Assembly: GCF_001306915.1 (NCBI RefSeq)
Contig: NZ_LJTC01000011.1
Location: 103,931-167,930 of the forward strand
DNA length: 64,000 nucleotides
Direction: 5' to 3'
Source: Pseudoalteromonas lipolytica
GTDB taxonomy: Bacteria > Pseudomonadota > Gammaproteobacteria > Enterobacterales > Alteromonadaceae
In this document: positions 17,370 to 25,598 of the stretch, piece after piece
How the letters are laid out: the number at the start of each line of letters is the position of its first letter
Numbering within the stretch: position 1 is the first letter of the stretch
The notes under the pieces: model-generated
Database searches by the model: none
What the model saw: only the letters and a program-made list of their open reading frames with translations
Told to the model about the DNA's origin: nothing
Program-made: the position numbers and the translations under genes

Positions 17370-17864
17370 TTAGACAAAATCGCTGAAATATCCTTCACTC
17401 TCTTTAAGCTCAAAAACTTCAAAATCATTTTCCCACCTACAAATACTTAACCCATCGAATTCCAAACTCGGGTTTTTCTTATTGGGAAAAGTGAATCGCA
17501 CTTCTTGTGAACTTAAATCACCATTCAGAGTAAGCAATTTTTCTTCTATCTCTTTGAATGGTTCAATACCTAGTTGTTTTGTGTTCCATAAAACATACGT
17601 TTCTTCATTACTTAAAATTGTAATGCGCTGTAATACAACATCATGAACAAACATATCACCAGGCTTTTTTGACGTTATTAATATTTCGGGCATTGAAAAA
17701 TGGCCATTAGCATCCGTTACCGTTTCATCAATTTCAACAACTGAGTGAGCATAAGTTAACTCTCGACGTATTCTTACTCCATTTACCGGCTCTCCATAAT
17801 TCAAAATACAACCCTTAACCTCAGAGCACATATGAACATCGTATTTTTTCATTAAGCCAACCAT
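17370..17864 (-). CDS. DUF6795-like protein (carboxypeptidase-regulatory-like fold), cytoplasmic form
   Basis: A 164-residue protein with an excellent ribosome binding site (GGGAGG, 9 bases before ATG). The segment VKGCILNYGEPVNGVRIRRE followed by TVTDANGHFSMPEI is the beta-sandwich pattern G-x-G-x-P-V-x-G...D-x-x-G-x-F of regulatory-like domains and matches DUF6795-type proteins. A relative with a signal peptide lies at 26755-27273. Such proteins are often next to T6SS effectors; an immunity or accessory role is likely but unproven. Confidence 0.6.
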   Translation of the reverse strand: MVGLMKKYDVHMCSEVKGCILNYGEPVNGVRIRRELTYAHSVVEIDETVTDANGHFSMPEILITSKKPGDMFVHDVVLQRITILSNEETYVLWNTKQLGIEPFKEIEEKLLTLNGDLSSQEVRFTFPNKKNPSLEFDGLSICRWENDFEVFELKESEGYFSDFV

Positions 17865-17880
17865 ATGCTTAAACCTCCCT

Positions 17881-17982
17881 TTAATTCACGTCTAAAAATT
17901 GTATAGTCGTAATTTCGAATCTAATTTCTATTTCTAGATACTGCTTTTTCAATGACTTATAAAGTGGAAATATCGACCACCT
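17881..17982 (-). pseudogene. Possible toxin C-terminal tail
   Basis: A 33-codon open frame without a start reads PLYKSLKKQYLEIEIRFEIT and ends 17 bp before the DUF6795-like gene. Its place matches the toxin tails seen before other immunity genes here. The evidence is only position and protein-like composition. Confidence 0.3.
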
Positions 17983-18052
17983 GTCATTTTCTAGCGCAAG
18001 TTATTTTCAGAGTCTCGCCTAATGTATCTCCATAACCCATAACGGAAATACC

Positions 18053-18493
18053 TTATTTCTTAAAATCATCTACAGAAGGTAACTGACTAGAACTCAAATC
18101 ATCACAAAGCCAATACTCTTTCTTACCGCCTTGGACTAACGTGACCGATTTTTCTTTTATATTCATACCTAGTTCTTCACTGTGATAATCACTCAGTGTT
18201 AATTTATTTTCACCGACTTTAAACTCCATACTATGTTCTGTAACCAACGGGCGGTGATAGCTAAATTTACCGATAACAATTACTTTTTCAGGCATTGAGT
18301 GCTTAAATTGCGAATGACTAAATTGCTCAAGTTCAAAAAGGCCTTTCTGCTCCTTAACTACCACACGGATCTTGGTTGGCGTATCTGAATGGCACTTAAA
18401 AATAACAACAAAGTCACTTGGATTCGCTTGGCACGCATTAATACACAATAGCGGCAAAGTGAGCAAAACAGAAAAAAGCTTATTTTTTATCAT
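18053..18493 (-). CDS. Putative lipoprotein, candidate immunity to the muramidase effector
   Basis: A 146-residue protein starting at ATG 18493 (MIKNKLFSVLLTLPLLC). The signal sequence ends in INAC, an acceptable lipobox, so it is probably a periplasmic-facing lipoprotein. The mature part is beta-rich with two cysteines. The gene start overlaps the 3' end of the muramidase effector gene (stop at 18480) by about 14 bp, the arrangement of a cognate immunity gene. It would block peptidoglycan hydrolysis in the periplasm. Confidence 0.65.
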   Translation of the reverse strand: MIKNKLFSVLLTLPLLCINACQANPSDFVVIFKCHSDTPTKIRVVVKEQKGLFELEQFSHSQFKHSMPEKVIVIGKFSYHRPLVTEHSMEFKVGENKLTLSDYHSEELGMNIKEKSVTLVQGGKKEYWLCDDLSSSQLPSVDDFKK

Positions 18494-19369
18494 ACTTGTC
18501 AAAGGCCTTTTTTAATTTAATATCATAATTATTTTGGGCGTACTGTGAGCCATTGTAACTTTGGGCAAATGCAGCCCAATTCAATGTTCTGAGATACTCT
18601 TCTAAACCTTTACTTTTAACGAAGTTCACAAATGCATCTAACTGCTTCCTTTGCGAATTAAACATTGTTTTACAAAAGCCTCTACACTCGCAAATCCTGC
18701 AGCTCTAAAATTAAAACCCATAATCTGAAAACGCCCCCATGAAGTTGATTTTAAAGCTTCTGTTGCATCCAACTCCATAGCCTTTTCAAGCCTTTTATAC
18801 TCTAGAGCACCTCCAACATATAAGCTTCGATTCCAACTCCTACTAGAAACAGAAGGGTGACTCGAATCATACTGATGGTTTGTGAATCGCGAGAAAATAT
18901 GCGCTTCATATAAAACCTTTGGTTTTCCGTTAGGTAAAAAGGCATCACCAGAAGATTCAACCTCAGCTACAGCTTTAATCGCAGCAACTTTACAATTCAA
19001 TGTCTTAGCAACACTCAAAAAGTCAGATTCAGTTAACTCTTGAACATTCGATGATGCCAATGGTAATTTAAAACGTAATTGATGGCTTTTAATTATTAGT
19101 TTCTCGTTAATCTTTTTGTGAGTTCGGCCATTTGGGTCTATTTTCCCATCTGGCCGCACCATACCTACAACTTTGCTTTGAAACTGTTTAATTGCAGCAA
19201 CTTTTTTAGAGTTTTCTGGGCGGGAACCTAAACGCCCGTCCACGACCAATGCGTTTATAGAAGGGAGCAATTTAAGTAATTTATTTAATGCGGTTTGTAT
19301 TGCTTTTACATCAGCTGGATTATTAACACCACTCAGACCAACTGACTGAGTTATTCTTATTGCTGACAT
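18480..19369 (-). pseudogene. N-acetylmuramidase (DUF3380) effector with peptidoglycan-binding-like N-terminus, one frameshift
   Basis: The N-terminal 90 residues (MSAIRITQSVGLSGVNNPAD) form a peptidoglycan-binding-like domain. The DUF3380 muramidase domain follows, with AVAEVESSGDAFLPNGKPKV, LYEAHIFSRFT and SWGRFQIMGFN; the glutamate in AEVESSG is the expected catalytic residue. Near 18660 the frame is lost in a run of four A residues. The rest of the domain (NSQRKQLDAFVNFVKSKGL and FAQSYNGSQYAQNNYD) continues in the next frame to 18480. Adding one A restores the protein to about 296 residues. It is either an inactivated effector, a phase-variable tract or a sequencing error. Confidence 0.8.
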
Positions 19370-19497
19370 ATGAAAGTCCTTTTCATGTATTTATTTTCAA
19401 AGCCATTTCATATTAACGTTCGACGAAATGGCCTATTTAGTACCTGTTGGATACCCAATTTAGTATTACTTAGTTGAAATGATTAACCGCTACAGCG

Positions 19498-20184
19498 TTA
19501 CTTCTTATGTAATTCATTAGACATAGCGACAATATCAGCCATTATGAGTTTCTCGCCCAATTCAGCGAGAAAATTCAAATGCTCAATCGCTTTTACTTTC
19601 TGCAAATTTTCAAGCTTATTTACACCACCAAGAGCCAACGCAGGAACGAACGCATACATTTCATCGGCTTCTAATGGGCCTAGGTTTTTTAGTGCACGCT
19701 CAAACAAAGGCTTTTCGTTAATGTCTTGTTGCTCTAATGCATCCTTTCGCATAATAGCAAAAAATAAATCTACCGTTAAATCTTCTCCATCCTCATTTAA
19801 GTCCGAAGTGCCATCAGTAGGGAAAATCATACCAAAACTTGGATTAATGGTAATACTTTGACCAGATGTCTTCCCCCAAACAATGAGCTTTCCAAAAGAG
19901 CTTCGACCTATCACATAATAATTATCAATACCGGCTTTTTCTCGTTCTGCAAACTCAGTATCTTCAAGCCAAGTTTGTAAAATATCATGGTAATCTTCTG
20001 GATTTACTAGCCAGAGAATGCCATCACCCCAGCCACAAAAGCCATATTCTTGCCAGTATTCCAACAAACGCTCAGGAAGTTTGCCTTTAAAAAATTCAAG
20101 CGTTTCATTGGTTGGCATTGTCGCTTTTATCGCGGGGCCAAATCCCTTGAAGTTGTAAAAGTTATCGAAAAATTTATTCATCAT
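19498..20184 (-). CDS. GAD-like/DUF1851 (Tdi1-type) T6SS immunity protein, copy C
   Basis: A 228-residue protein with GAD-like and DUF1851 domains. The first 110 and last 65 residues are close to the copies at 4313 and 7025, but the centre (around GTSDLNEDGEDLTVDLFFAI) is clearly different. The central difference implies a separate allele with its own target specificity. The gene is intact, unlike the YezG-like and lipoprotein genes that surround it in this block. Confidence 0.85.
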   Translation of the reverse strand: MMNKFFDNFYNFKGFGPAIKATMPTNETLEFFKGKLPERLLEYWQEYGFCGWGDGILWLVNPEDYHDILQTWLEDTEFAEREKAGIDNYYVIGRSSFGKLIVWGKTSGQSITINPSFGMIFPTDGTSDLNEDGEDLTVDLFFAIMRKDALEQQDINEKPLFERALKNLGPLEADEMYAFVPALALGGVNKLENLQKVKAIEHLNFLAELGEKLIMADIVAMSNELHKK

Positions 20185-20341
20185 TCAGTCGCTCTATTTC
20201 ATCTGCCAATTCTTGACCCCATGAAAAATCAATATTGAATTCACCTGTTGGCTTTAGATTAAATACAGCACGATTCCACTTGTTCGAATCATTTTCAGTC
20301 CTCGCATACAGCCCATAAAACTTAGTCTTATCTCCATAATT
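20174..20341 (-). pseudogene. YezG-like immunity remnant with internal deletions
   Basis: The C-terminal region (NKWNRAVFNLKPTGEFNIDF) is intact and overlaps the GAD-like start, as in copies A and B. Two segments present in copy A (after 20299 and near 20339) and the N-terminus are deleted, so no full protein can be made. Confidence 0.7.
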
Positions 20342-20351
20342 AACCTTCAAG

Positions 20352-20447
20352 TTAAACCTTTAAATTTACAGTATCTATCTCGTAATCAACCTTGTGCTCA
20401 ACTACGAACTTGTAAGGTTTTTTACGTATTCTTATAGCAGTTAGCAT
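20352..20447 (-). pseudogene. C-terminal tail of a lost endonuclease toxin, copy C
   Basis: The 31-codon frame containing RIRKKPYKFVVEHKVDYEID is the same tail as at 5348-5443 with a few substitutions. It lies directly before the YezG-like remnant. Confidence 0.5.
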
Positions 20448-20462
20448 CAATCCGGCCGCAGG

Positions 20463-20880
20463 CTATTCCTCCACCTCTAAACGGTGACACTCAAGTGGAG
20501 AAAAACCTGTATTTTCAATCTTAATTAAACAATTCATATTAACTACATTCTGACTCAACAAAGAGAGTTCTAAGTCAAATGTCAGAGTTTGTGAATTAAC
20601 ATTCAGATTGTAGATATCTAAAAATGTTAATTTTTTAAAATCATGTGTCACCTTTAACGCTTCATCATACACGTTACATATATTCTTTCGTTTGATAAGC
20701 GCATTACTACCCGCTTCTAAAATCTCTAGTCTTAAACAAGGTTACTAGCTATCAGGATGAAATTTAAGCCAACGAAACAAATTGTCATTGACCCTTTCTA
20801 CATTCATCTCAATAACATCAAGGCTGACATACGTTTTGTCATCATTACTTAAAGCGTCGGTACAAGAAAAAGTAAAAAAC
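20463..20880 (-). pseudogene. Decayed copy of the lipoprotein immunity gene
   Basis: It is close to the gene at 5471-5908, but a TAG stop (within ggttactagctatc near 20745) interrupts it after the first third, and the signal-peptide start is replaced by unrelated sequence. Only a 69-codon C-terminal frame stays open. Confidence 0.75.
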
Positions 20881-20888
20881 AAATACTT

Positions 20889-22079
20889 TTAATTAGTTAG
20901 CTCTGACTTAATTAGCTCTTTAAGTTCCATAGCTTTTAAATAAAAGACATGTAACTCTTTAATCTTTTTAACCCAATCGTAATTAATCACACGCTCTCCA
21001 TAATAAGCACCAGCAAGTTGTCCATATACAGCCCCAGTAGTATCAGCATCTTCACCTAGATTGACAGCCAGCAAAGCACCGTCCTCAAAGGTATCAGAAT
21101 GATAAAAAGCCCATAAAACAGCTTCTAAAGTATGCATTACATAGCCACTAGCACGTATTTGCGAAGCTTTTTTAGTTTTATACTCAGCATTTATTATTAA
21201 GTCAGTTACAGATTGACAAAGTGGGTTCTTCTCCCAATAACCCTCGATAGGTGAGTAAACTCCATCTAGTAAGTTTTCTTTAGATTCACCATGAAGTGCT
21301 CCCCATAGCAAACCACTAAAATATCGGCACGCATCGACTGCTTCTTCTGCACCATGAGTTGTTTTAGAACTTAAAGCGGCATATTTAATTGAGTCTTCGA
21401 AGCTGTAATAGTAACGAATCGGTATTGGTGCTAAACGCATCAACGAACCATTTCCGGCTGAATTAGGATCTTTGTCACCCGCTATAGGATCACCTGTTCG
21501 CTCATAATTTTTCAGTGCATGAATTACGGTATTTCCAATATCGAAACATTTTCCATTAACACTAAAAACACCATCCTTCCACCATTTAGAATACAAATCC
21601 ATTTGATCTTTTGGATCAAAAACTTTAGTGCGAACAAGGCTATGAGCTAAGCAATACATCATACTTGTATCATCAGTCCACTCCCCTGCTTTAAGATTGA
21701 ACGGCCCACCTCCAATAATGCCATTAATCGGCTCAAATGTTCCCGGAGCTTGAAATTCAAGCGTCGTTCCTAAAGCGTCCCCAACAGCACAACCAAGCAG
21801 AGCACCTCGAAAACGATTAATATCATCATCACAATCTACTTGAATTCTCTTATAATATTCTTTGCACTGTTCATCAGTAGGTTTGGGCACCGCGGTTCGG
21901 TAAACAAGATATGATAACATCCATTGTGTTTTATGAGGCTCTCTAGAACCGCTCATTTTATTTGTCATAAAAGGAAAGCGAAGATCGTCGGGAATTCTAA
22001 ATCTCTCCTCAAAAATTTTGATAATATCTGGATCTGTAATAGGAAGACCATTATCATCTAATAAAAAATCGTTACTCAT
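20889..22079 (-). CDS. ADP-ribosylglycohydrolase, Tri1-like immunity protein
   Basis: A 396-residue protein. Residues about 88-390 are an ADP-ribosylglycohydrolase (DraG/ARH) domain that removes ADP-ribose from proteins. RFRGALLGCAVGDALG starts the fold, GEWTDDTSM (132-140) and a C-terminal LGEDADTTGAVYGQ supply the binuclear magnesium ligands, all present. The first 85 residues are an extension not found in housekeeping enzymes. In Serratia Tri1, an N-terminal extension plugs the active site of the toxin Tre1 while the enzyme domain reverses the modification. The start lies 3 bp after the stop of a Rhs ADP-ribosyltransferase, making this its immunity partner. Both mechanisms are inferred from that family. 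Confidence 0.9.
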   Translation of the reverse strand: MSNDFLLDDNGLPITDPDIIKIFEERFRIPDDLRFPFMTNKMSGSREPHKTQWMLSYLVYRTAVPKPTDEQCKEYYKRIQVDCDDDINRFRGALLGCAVGDALGTTLEFQAPGTFEPINGIIGGGPFNLKAGEWTDDTSMMYCLAHSLVRTKVFDPKDQMDLYSKWWKDGVFSVNGKCFDIGNTVIHALKNYERTGDPIAGDKDPNSAGNGSLMRLAPIPIRYYYSFEDSIKYAALSSKTTHGAEEAVDACRYFSGLLWGALHGESKENLLDGVYSPIEGYWEKNPLCQSVTDLIINAEYKTKKASQIRASGYVMHTLEAVLWAFYHSDTFEDGALLAVNLGEDADTTGAVYGQLAGAYYGERVINYDWVKKIKELHVFYLKAMELKELIKSELTN

Positions 22080-22082
22080 TAT

Positions 22083-23156
22083 TTACATCTCTTCTAGTTT
22101 AATTACAGTAAATCCATTTAATGTATTTCTACTAATAACTTTAAATTTAGTTCCCGATTTAAATAAAACTTCTTCTTCATGTGGAGCTACTGAAGCTGTG
22201 TCAGCCACTTTAACACCATTTTTTGATTTAATTGTAATCTTTGTATTACCGGAAAAACTTTTATCTGGATTAAAGCTGGTACTTTTAAAACCCTTTTCAT
22301 GATGTATTCCGTCAATGGGAAATAACTCATCTAATAAATCATCACTAAACTTATCTCCCCGCACAACCTCACCTTCATATCTGAACTCTGGGTTTTCAGC
22401 TAGTTTTTCTAAGCCTTTATTGGCATTTTCAACAACTCTAGACCATTTCTTTTTATCATCGGAAGAAAAGCCTCTTAAACCATTATTAATTGGTTCATAT
22501 AAGTTTGTTGTATATACAGAGATTGACAAAAATTCTTCGCGCGATAGTACATCTAAACCTGGATGTAAGTAGTAATTCATAAGGACATGATTTTTGAAAT
22601 CTTCACCTTCTAAACCATTTAAACTATTGCCGATGTTTAAATCTGACATAATTAGCTCATCCACAGAGGGCGGAGTTTTATTACTTTCTTTTATTACAGA
22701 TTGAGAAACTAGTGGCTCTGATTTGTCTTTAGCTTCGAATACAAGTAATGAAGCTGGATTTCCAGATATAAGCTCTTGTTTAATCTCTTTCGGAGTGATG
22801 AAACCAATTTGCGCAGCTTCAAATAGATTCCTTTGTAACTCCCTACTAATCACACCTTTATTGAAAGCTCTATCTAAGCTTATTTTTAAACTTCTTTCAC
22901 CTTCCTTACACATCAACCCATAGGGATCCACCCAATTAACCGGATTCGGCGCGTATTGGTAGTGGTTTATGCCGCCAACTAAGCCTATCGGGTCTTGATT
23001 TATAAAGCGTTGTTGCTTAGGGCTGTAATAACGGTAGCGGTTGTAGTGTAGGCCGCTTTCATCATCAAAATATTGCCCTTGAAAACGTATTGGCTGAGTG
23101 AAGCGGTTTTCTTTATAAAAGTCAGCATGGGTTTCTGGTTCTTCATAGCCATACAC
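22083..23156 (-). CDS. Rhs C-terminal fragment with ADP-ribosyltransferase toxin domain (Tre1-like)
   Basis: The frame continues open upstream of the GTG at 23156 to about 23486, so this is an Rhs protein end lacking its N-terminus and any proper start. It contains the Rhs core end ([20 protein letters not shown], then [12 protein letters not shown]). The C-terminal domain follows the R-S-E pattern of arginine-type ADP-ribosyltransferases: R266 in GEVVRG, STS at 292-294 in FKSTSF, and E-E-E at 327-329 in APHEEEV. Toxins of this class with a DraG-like immunity modify FtsZ and other proteins (Tre1). The catalytic residues are intact, but without delivery regions it is an orphan cassette that could be reactivated by recombination into a full rhs gene. 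Confidence 0.85.
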   Translation of the reverse strand: MYGYEEPETHADFYKENRFTQPIRFQGQYFDDESGLHYNRYRYYSPKQQRFINQDPIGLVGGINHYQYAPNPVNWVDPYGLMCKEGERSLKISLDRAFNKGVISRELQRNLFEAAQIGFITPKEIKQELISGNPASLLVFEAKDKSEPLVSQSVIKESNKTPPSVDELIMSDLNIGNSLNGLEGEDFKNHVLMNYYLHPGLDVLSREEFLSISVYTTNLYEPINNGLRGFSSDDKKKWSRVVENANKGLEKLAENPEFRYEGEVVRGDKFSDDLLDELFPIDGIHHEKGFKSTSFNPDKSFSGNTKITIKSKNGVKVADTASVAPHEEEVLFKSGTKFKVISRNTLNGFTVIKLEEM

Positions 23157-23522
23157 ATCGGCGTGGTTTTGCCATACAACCTCTGCGTTTTTATTAGTTA
23201 CAAAACGTGGGGTATTTAGTTGGTCTAGGTGGTAGTAATACAGTTCACCTTGTTTAATCAGTGCGACCGGGTGAAATTGATTGGGAAAGTTGATGTACCA
23301 GGTATACTCGCCGTGCTGGTATTCACCTATTAGCTGGTCGTTATCCCAAATATAATCAATCTTGCCATGTTCAGTCTGCTTAGCAATACGACGACCGAGT
23401 GAGTCGTAGTCAAAATCGCTATCGCCAAAATGGGTTAGGCAATAAGAGCCAAAATATCTGCAAGGCTTAAGCCAAATAGCCCAAGCCTATAGAACATCCG
23501 TGTTGTTAAAGAGCGATTTTAA

Positions 23523-24185
23523 TTATGAAAAAGCTTTTCGTATAAGTGCATCATGATCAAGTACTTCGATTTGACCAAATTGCGCCAATATAGATAAGTG
23601 AACAAAAATATTTACCTTGTTAATATTGTCAAAAATAGCTTCTCCACCAACAATTAAGCTCGGTTCAAAACCAAACATTTCGTCTGCCTTTAATTCACCA
23701 AATTTTTTGATAGATGGTTCAAATAAGTAAGATCTAGATTTATCTTTAATATCAAAATCTTTAACGTTTGCTCCACCAAAAAAGATCTCTAATGAAAAAT
23801 CATTCTCATCACGAGCATTCCCATCTTGCTCAATAATCCAACCTCGCCGAGTATTAACTTCATATTTATAACCGGTTTCTTCACCCCAAATATATAAATT
23901 TCCAAATGCACTTCGTGCAAAAACATGATAGATATCATTATCTGGAATATCTGTATGTTCTAACCATTCATCTAGGGTATCTTCATAATCATCAGGGTTA
24001 ACAATCCAAAATAAACCTTGTTTAAAGCTACAAAACCCATATTCTTGCCAATATTCTAATAAACGATCTGGGAGCTTATTTTTAAATTTTTCTAATGTTA
24101 TTGAAGAACAGCTTTCTTGCTGCTCTGGCATTCCAAAATCTTCTAAAAAGCCCTCAAAGTCCTCATCTAATTTAAATTCGTGCAT
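23523..24185 (-). CDS. GAD-like/DUF1851 (Tdi1-type) immunity protein, diverged copy D
   Basis: A 220-residue protein with the same two-domain layout (LPDRLLEYWQEYGF, then YHVFARSAFGNLYIWGEETG, then FGELKADEMFGFEPSLIVGG). It is much more diverged than copies A to C. It starts 9 bp after a toxin tail (24195-24311) that resembles the end of an Ntox15 nuclease, the known target of Tdi1. It therefore looks like the cognate immunity of that lost toxin. Confidence 0.85.
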   Translation of the reverse strand: MHEFKLDEDFEGFLEDFGMPEQQESCSSITLEKFKNKLPDRLLEYWQEYGFCSFKQGLFWIVNPDDYEDTLDEWLEHTDIPDNDIYHVFARSAFGNLYIWGEETGYKYEVNTRRGWIIEQDGNARDENDFSLEIFFGGANVKDFDIKDKSRSYLFEPSIKKFGELKADEMFGFEPSLIVGGEAIFDNINKVNIFVHLSILAQFGQIEVLDHDALIRKAFS

Positions 24186-24194
24186 CTTTCCGCC

Positions 24195-24311
24195 TTACTT
24201 ACAACGTGATAATTCTACATTCATTTTTGCATCTGGCCCGTGCAAATCCATGGCTTGCTTAGCTGCTTTATCCATTCCATCAACTCGATCGGCTTTCGCC
24301 CATTGTGAACA
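24195..24311 (-). pseudogene. Tail of a probable Ntox15-type nuclease toxin
   Basis: A 38-codon frame without a start reads CSQWAKADRVDGMDKAAKQA and continues to a stop just before the Tdi1-type gene. The S-Q-W...R-V-D-G segment resembles the end of polymorphic toxin type 15 domains (Tde1-like DNases). The HxxD catalytic region would lie upstream and is missing. Confidence 0.5.
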
Positions 24312-24440
24312 ATGGTGAATAATTAAGCAGTGACTATAAAACAAAGGTTTTTAACACAGAAAGTGAAAAATGATATTGTCTGAATCAAAAAAAAAAGATA
24401 ATATCCCTAAATTAAGGACTAAATCTAGATAAGGAATATC

Positions 24441-25073
24441 ATGATTAACACCCAAGAAAAACCAACAATCCCCTCTCCAATAGATTTAATAAGCAGGTTA
24501 ATCAATCAAGAATCTTCTTTTGAAGTTACTCTTTTTGATAAGTTTGGAAATAATTTTACCGGCAGGTTAGAAGAGTTAAGTGAAAAGAGTAACACTGTAC
24601 TCATATCTGATAAAGATAAAAACAAAACCATTTTTGATTTAAATTATGCAACACACGTAACAATTAAAGACCAAAATTCAACAGTAAATTTATTTAAAAA
24701 CTTAGAAACCAAACAGCCAACATCAGAAATAATTGATATAGATGAAATAATAAATTTAACGTCAGAAATGTTTAAATCAAGTTATGATTTAGAATTTAAA
24801 TTCTTTGCTGATAAATATAATAACAATATTGAGGCTGAAAAAATTTCTATTGTTATCGATTATTTAACAGAAAACATAAAAAAATTAACTAATGATGACT
24901 TTACATTATCAGCAATAAATAAAGTACACACATTCCACATTAAGAATGACGAAATGTCAAAGTTTAATTTGAAGCTCAACAATAAAACTATAACAATAAA
25001 AATTAACTACTCAGAGCCTCTACCACACAGCATTAATCAACTTATCGAAAAAGGACTTAATAGAACTTTGTAA
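24441..25073 (+). CDS. Hypothetical protein, AT-rich
   Basis: A 210-residue protein with ribosome binding site AAGGAAT before ATG 24441. It is rich in N, K, I and S, as expected from very AT-rich DNA. Residues 25-80 form several predicted beta-strands (FEVTLFDKFGNNFTGRLEEL), which could be a small barrel; the rest is helical. There is no signal peptide. The family is not recognised. It and the next gene are the only plus-strand genes inside the island apart from soxR sequences. Confidence 0.6.
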   Translation: MINTQEKPTIPSPIDLISRLINQESSFEVTLFDKFGNNFTGRLEELSEKSNTVLISDKDKNKTIFDLNYATHVTIKDQNSTVNLFKNLETKQPTSEIIDIDEIINLTSEMFKSSYDLEFKFFADKYNNNIEAEKISIVIDYLTENIKKLTNDDFTLSAINKVHTFHIKNDEMSKFNLKLNNKTITIKINYSEPLPHSINQLIEKGLNRTL

Positions 25074-25123
25074 TTCATTAAGTTAAATCATTAATAAACA
25101 TGTCAAATAAATAAGGAATGACA

Positions 25124-25537
25124 ATGGGACTAAGAGAGAAAAAAGCAGCAAGAGAATTTGAAAAGAATCGTTTCGATTCACTTAAAAGACAAATTTTCGA
25201 AGCAGCCAAATTCGAATTTGATATAGAAGTAAATTGGGAAACGCTTGCTATTGATGATTACGCTCATTTATATGATCAAACTTGGCCTATGATCTATTTT
25301 GAACCAACCATAAAAGCATTTAAAGAAATGTGTTCTGATGAATTTTCTAAAGAAGCGATAGAAGAAGATTTGAAAAAATTAATCATTCAAAACTATGGTA
25401 ATGTTCATAATGCTAACCACTTTGCAACATACAGCAAGGGTATTTTAACCTTAAATCATTCACCAATATTGAATGCGGCGAATCAAATAGATGAAAGAGC
25501 TGAATCAGTACAGAATGCTATAGAAAAAGAGCTATAA
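25124..25537 (+). CDS. Hypothetical protein
   Basis: A 137-residue protein. The ATG at 25124 was chosen because AAGGA lies 6 bases before it; an ATG at 25118 overlaps that site. The N-terminus is a charged helix (GLREKKAAREFEKNRFDSLK). The middle has VNWETLAIDDYAHLYDQTWP. It follows the gene at 24441 by 50 bp in the same direction, so the two may form an operon. No family is recognised. Confidence 0.6.
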   Translation: MGLREKKAAREFEKNRFDSLKRQIFEAAKFEFDIEVNWETLAIDDYAHLYDQTWPMIYFEPTIKAFKEMCSDEFSKEAIEEDLKKLIIQNYGNVHNANHFATYSKGILTLNHSPILNAANQIDERAESVQNAIEKEL

Positions 25538-25558
25538 CATTCTAGTTATAGACTAAAA

Positions 25559-25589
25559 TGTAATGATCTACATTTAGTAGATCATTACA
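25559..25589 (-). terminator. Hairpin terminator between convergent genes
   Basis: A perfect 12-bp stem (TGTAATGATCTA and TAGATCATTACA) surrounds a 7-nt loop. On the minus strand it is followed by TTTT, so it best serves the gene ending at 25599. It may also act on the plus-strand gene ending at 25537. Confidence 0.65.
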
Positions 25590-25598
25590 ACAATCAAT

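Larger units (their letters stand above)
19470..20880. repeat. Third, decayed relative of the immunity block (copy C)
   Basis: It matches 4300-5890 in order: GAD-like gene, YezG-like 3' half, endonuclease tail and lipoprotein gene. The YezG-like gene has internal deletions and the lipoprotein gene a stop. The GAD-like gene remains intact. Confidence 0.75.
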
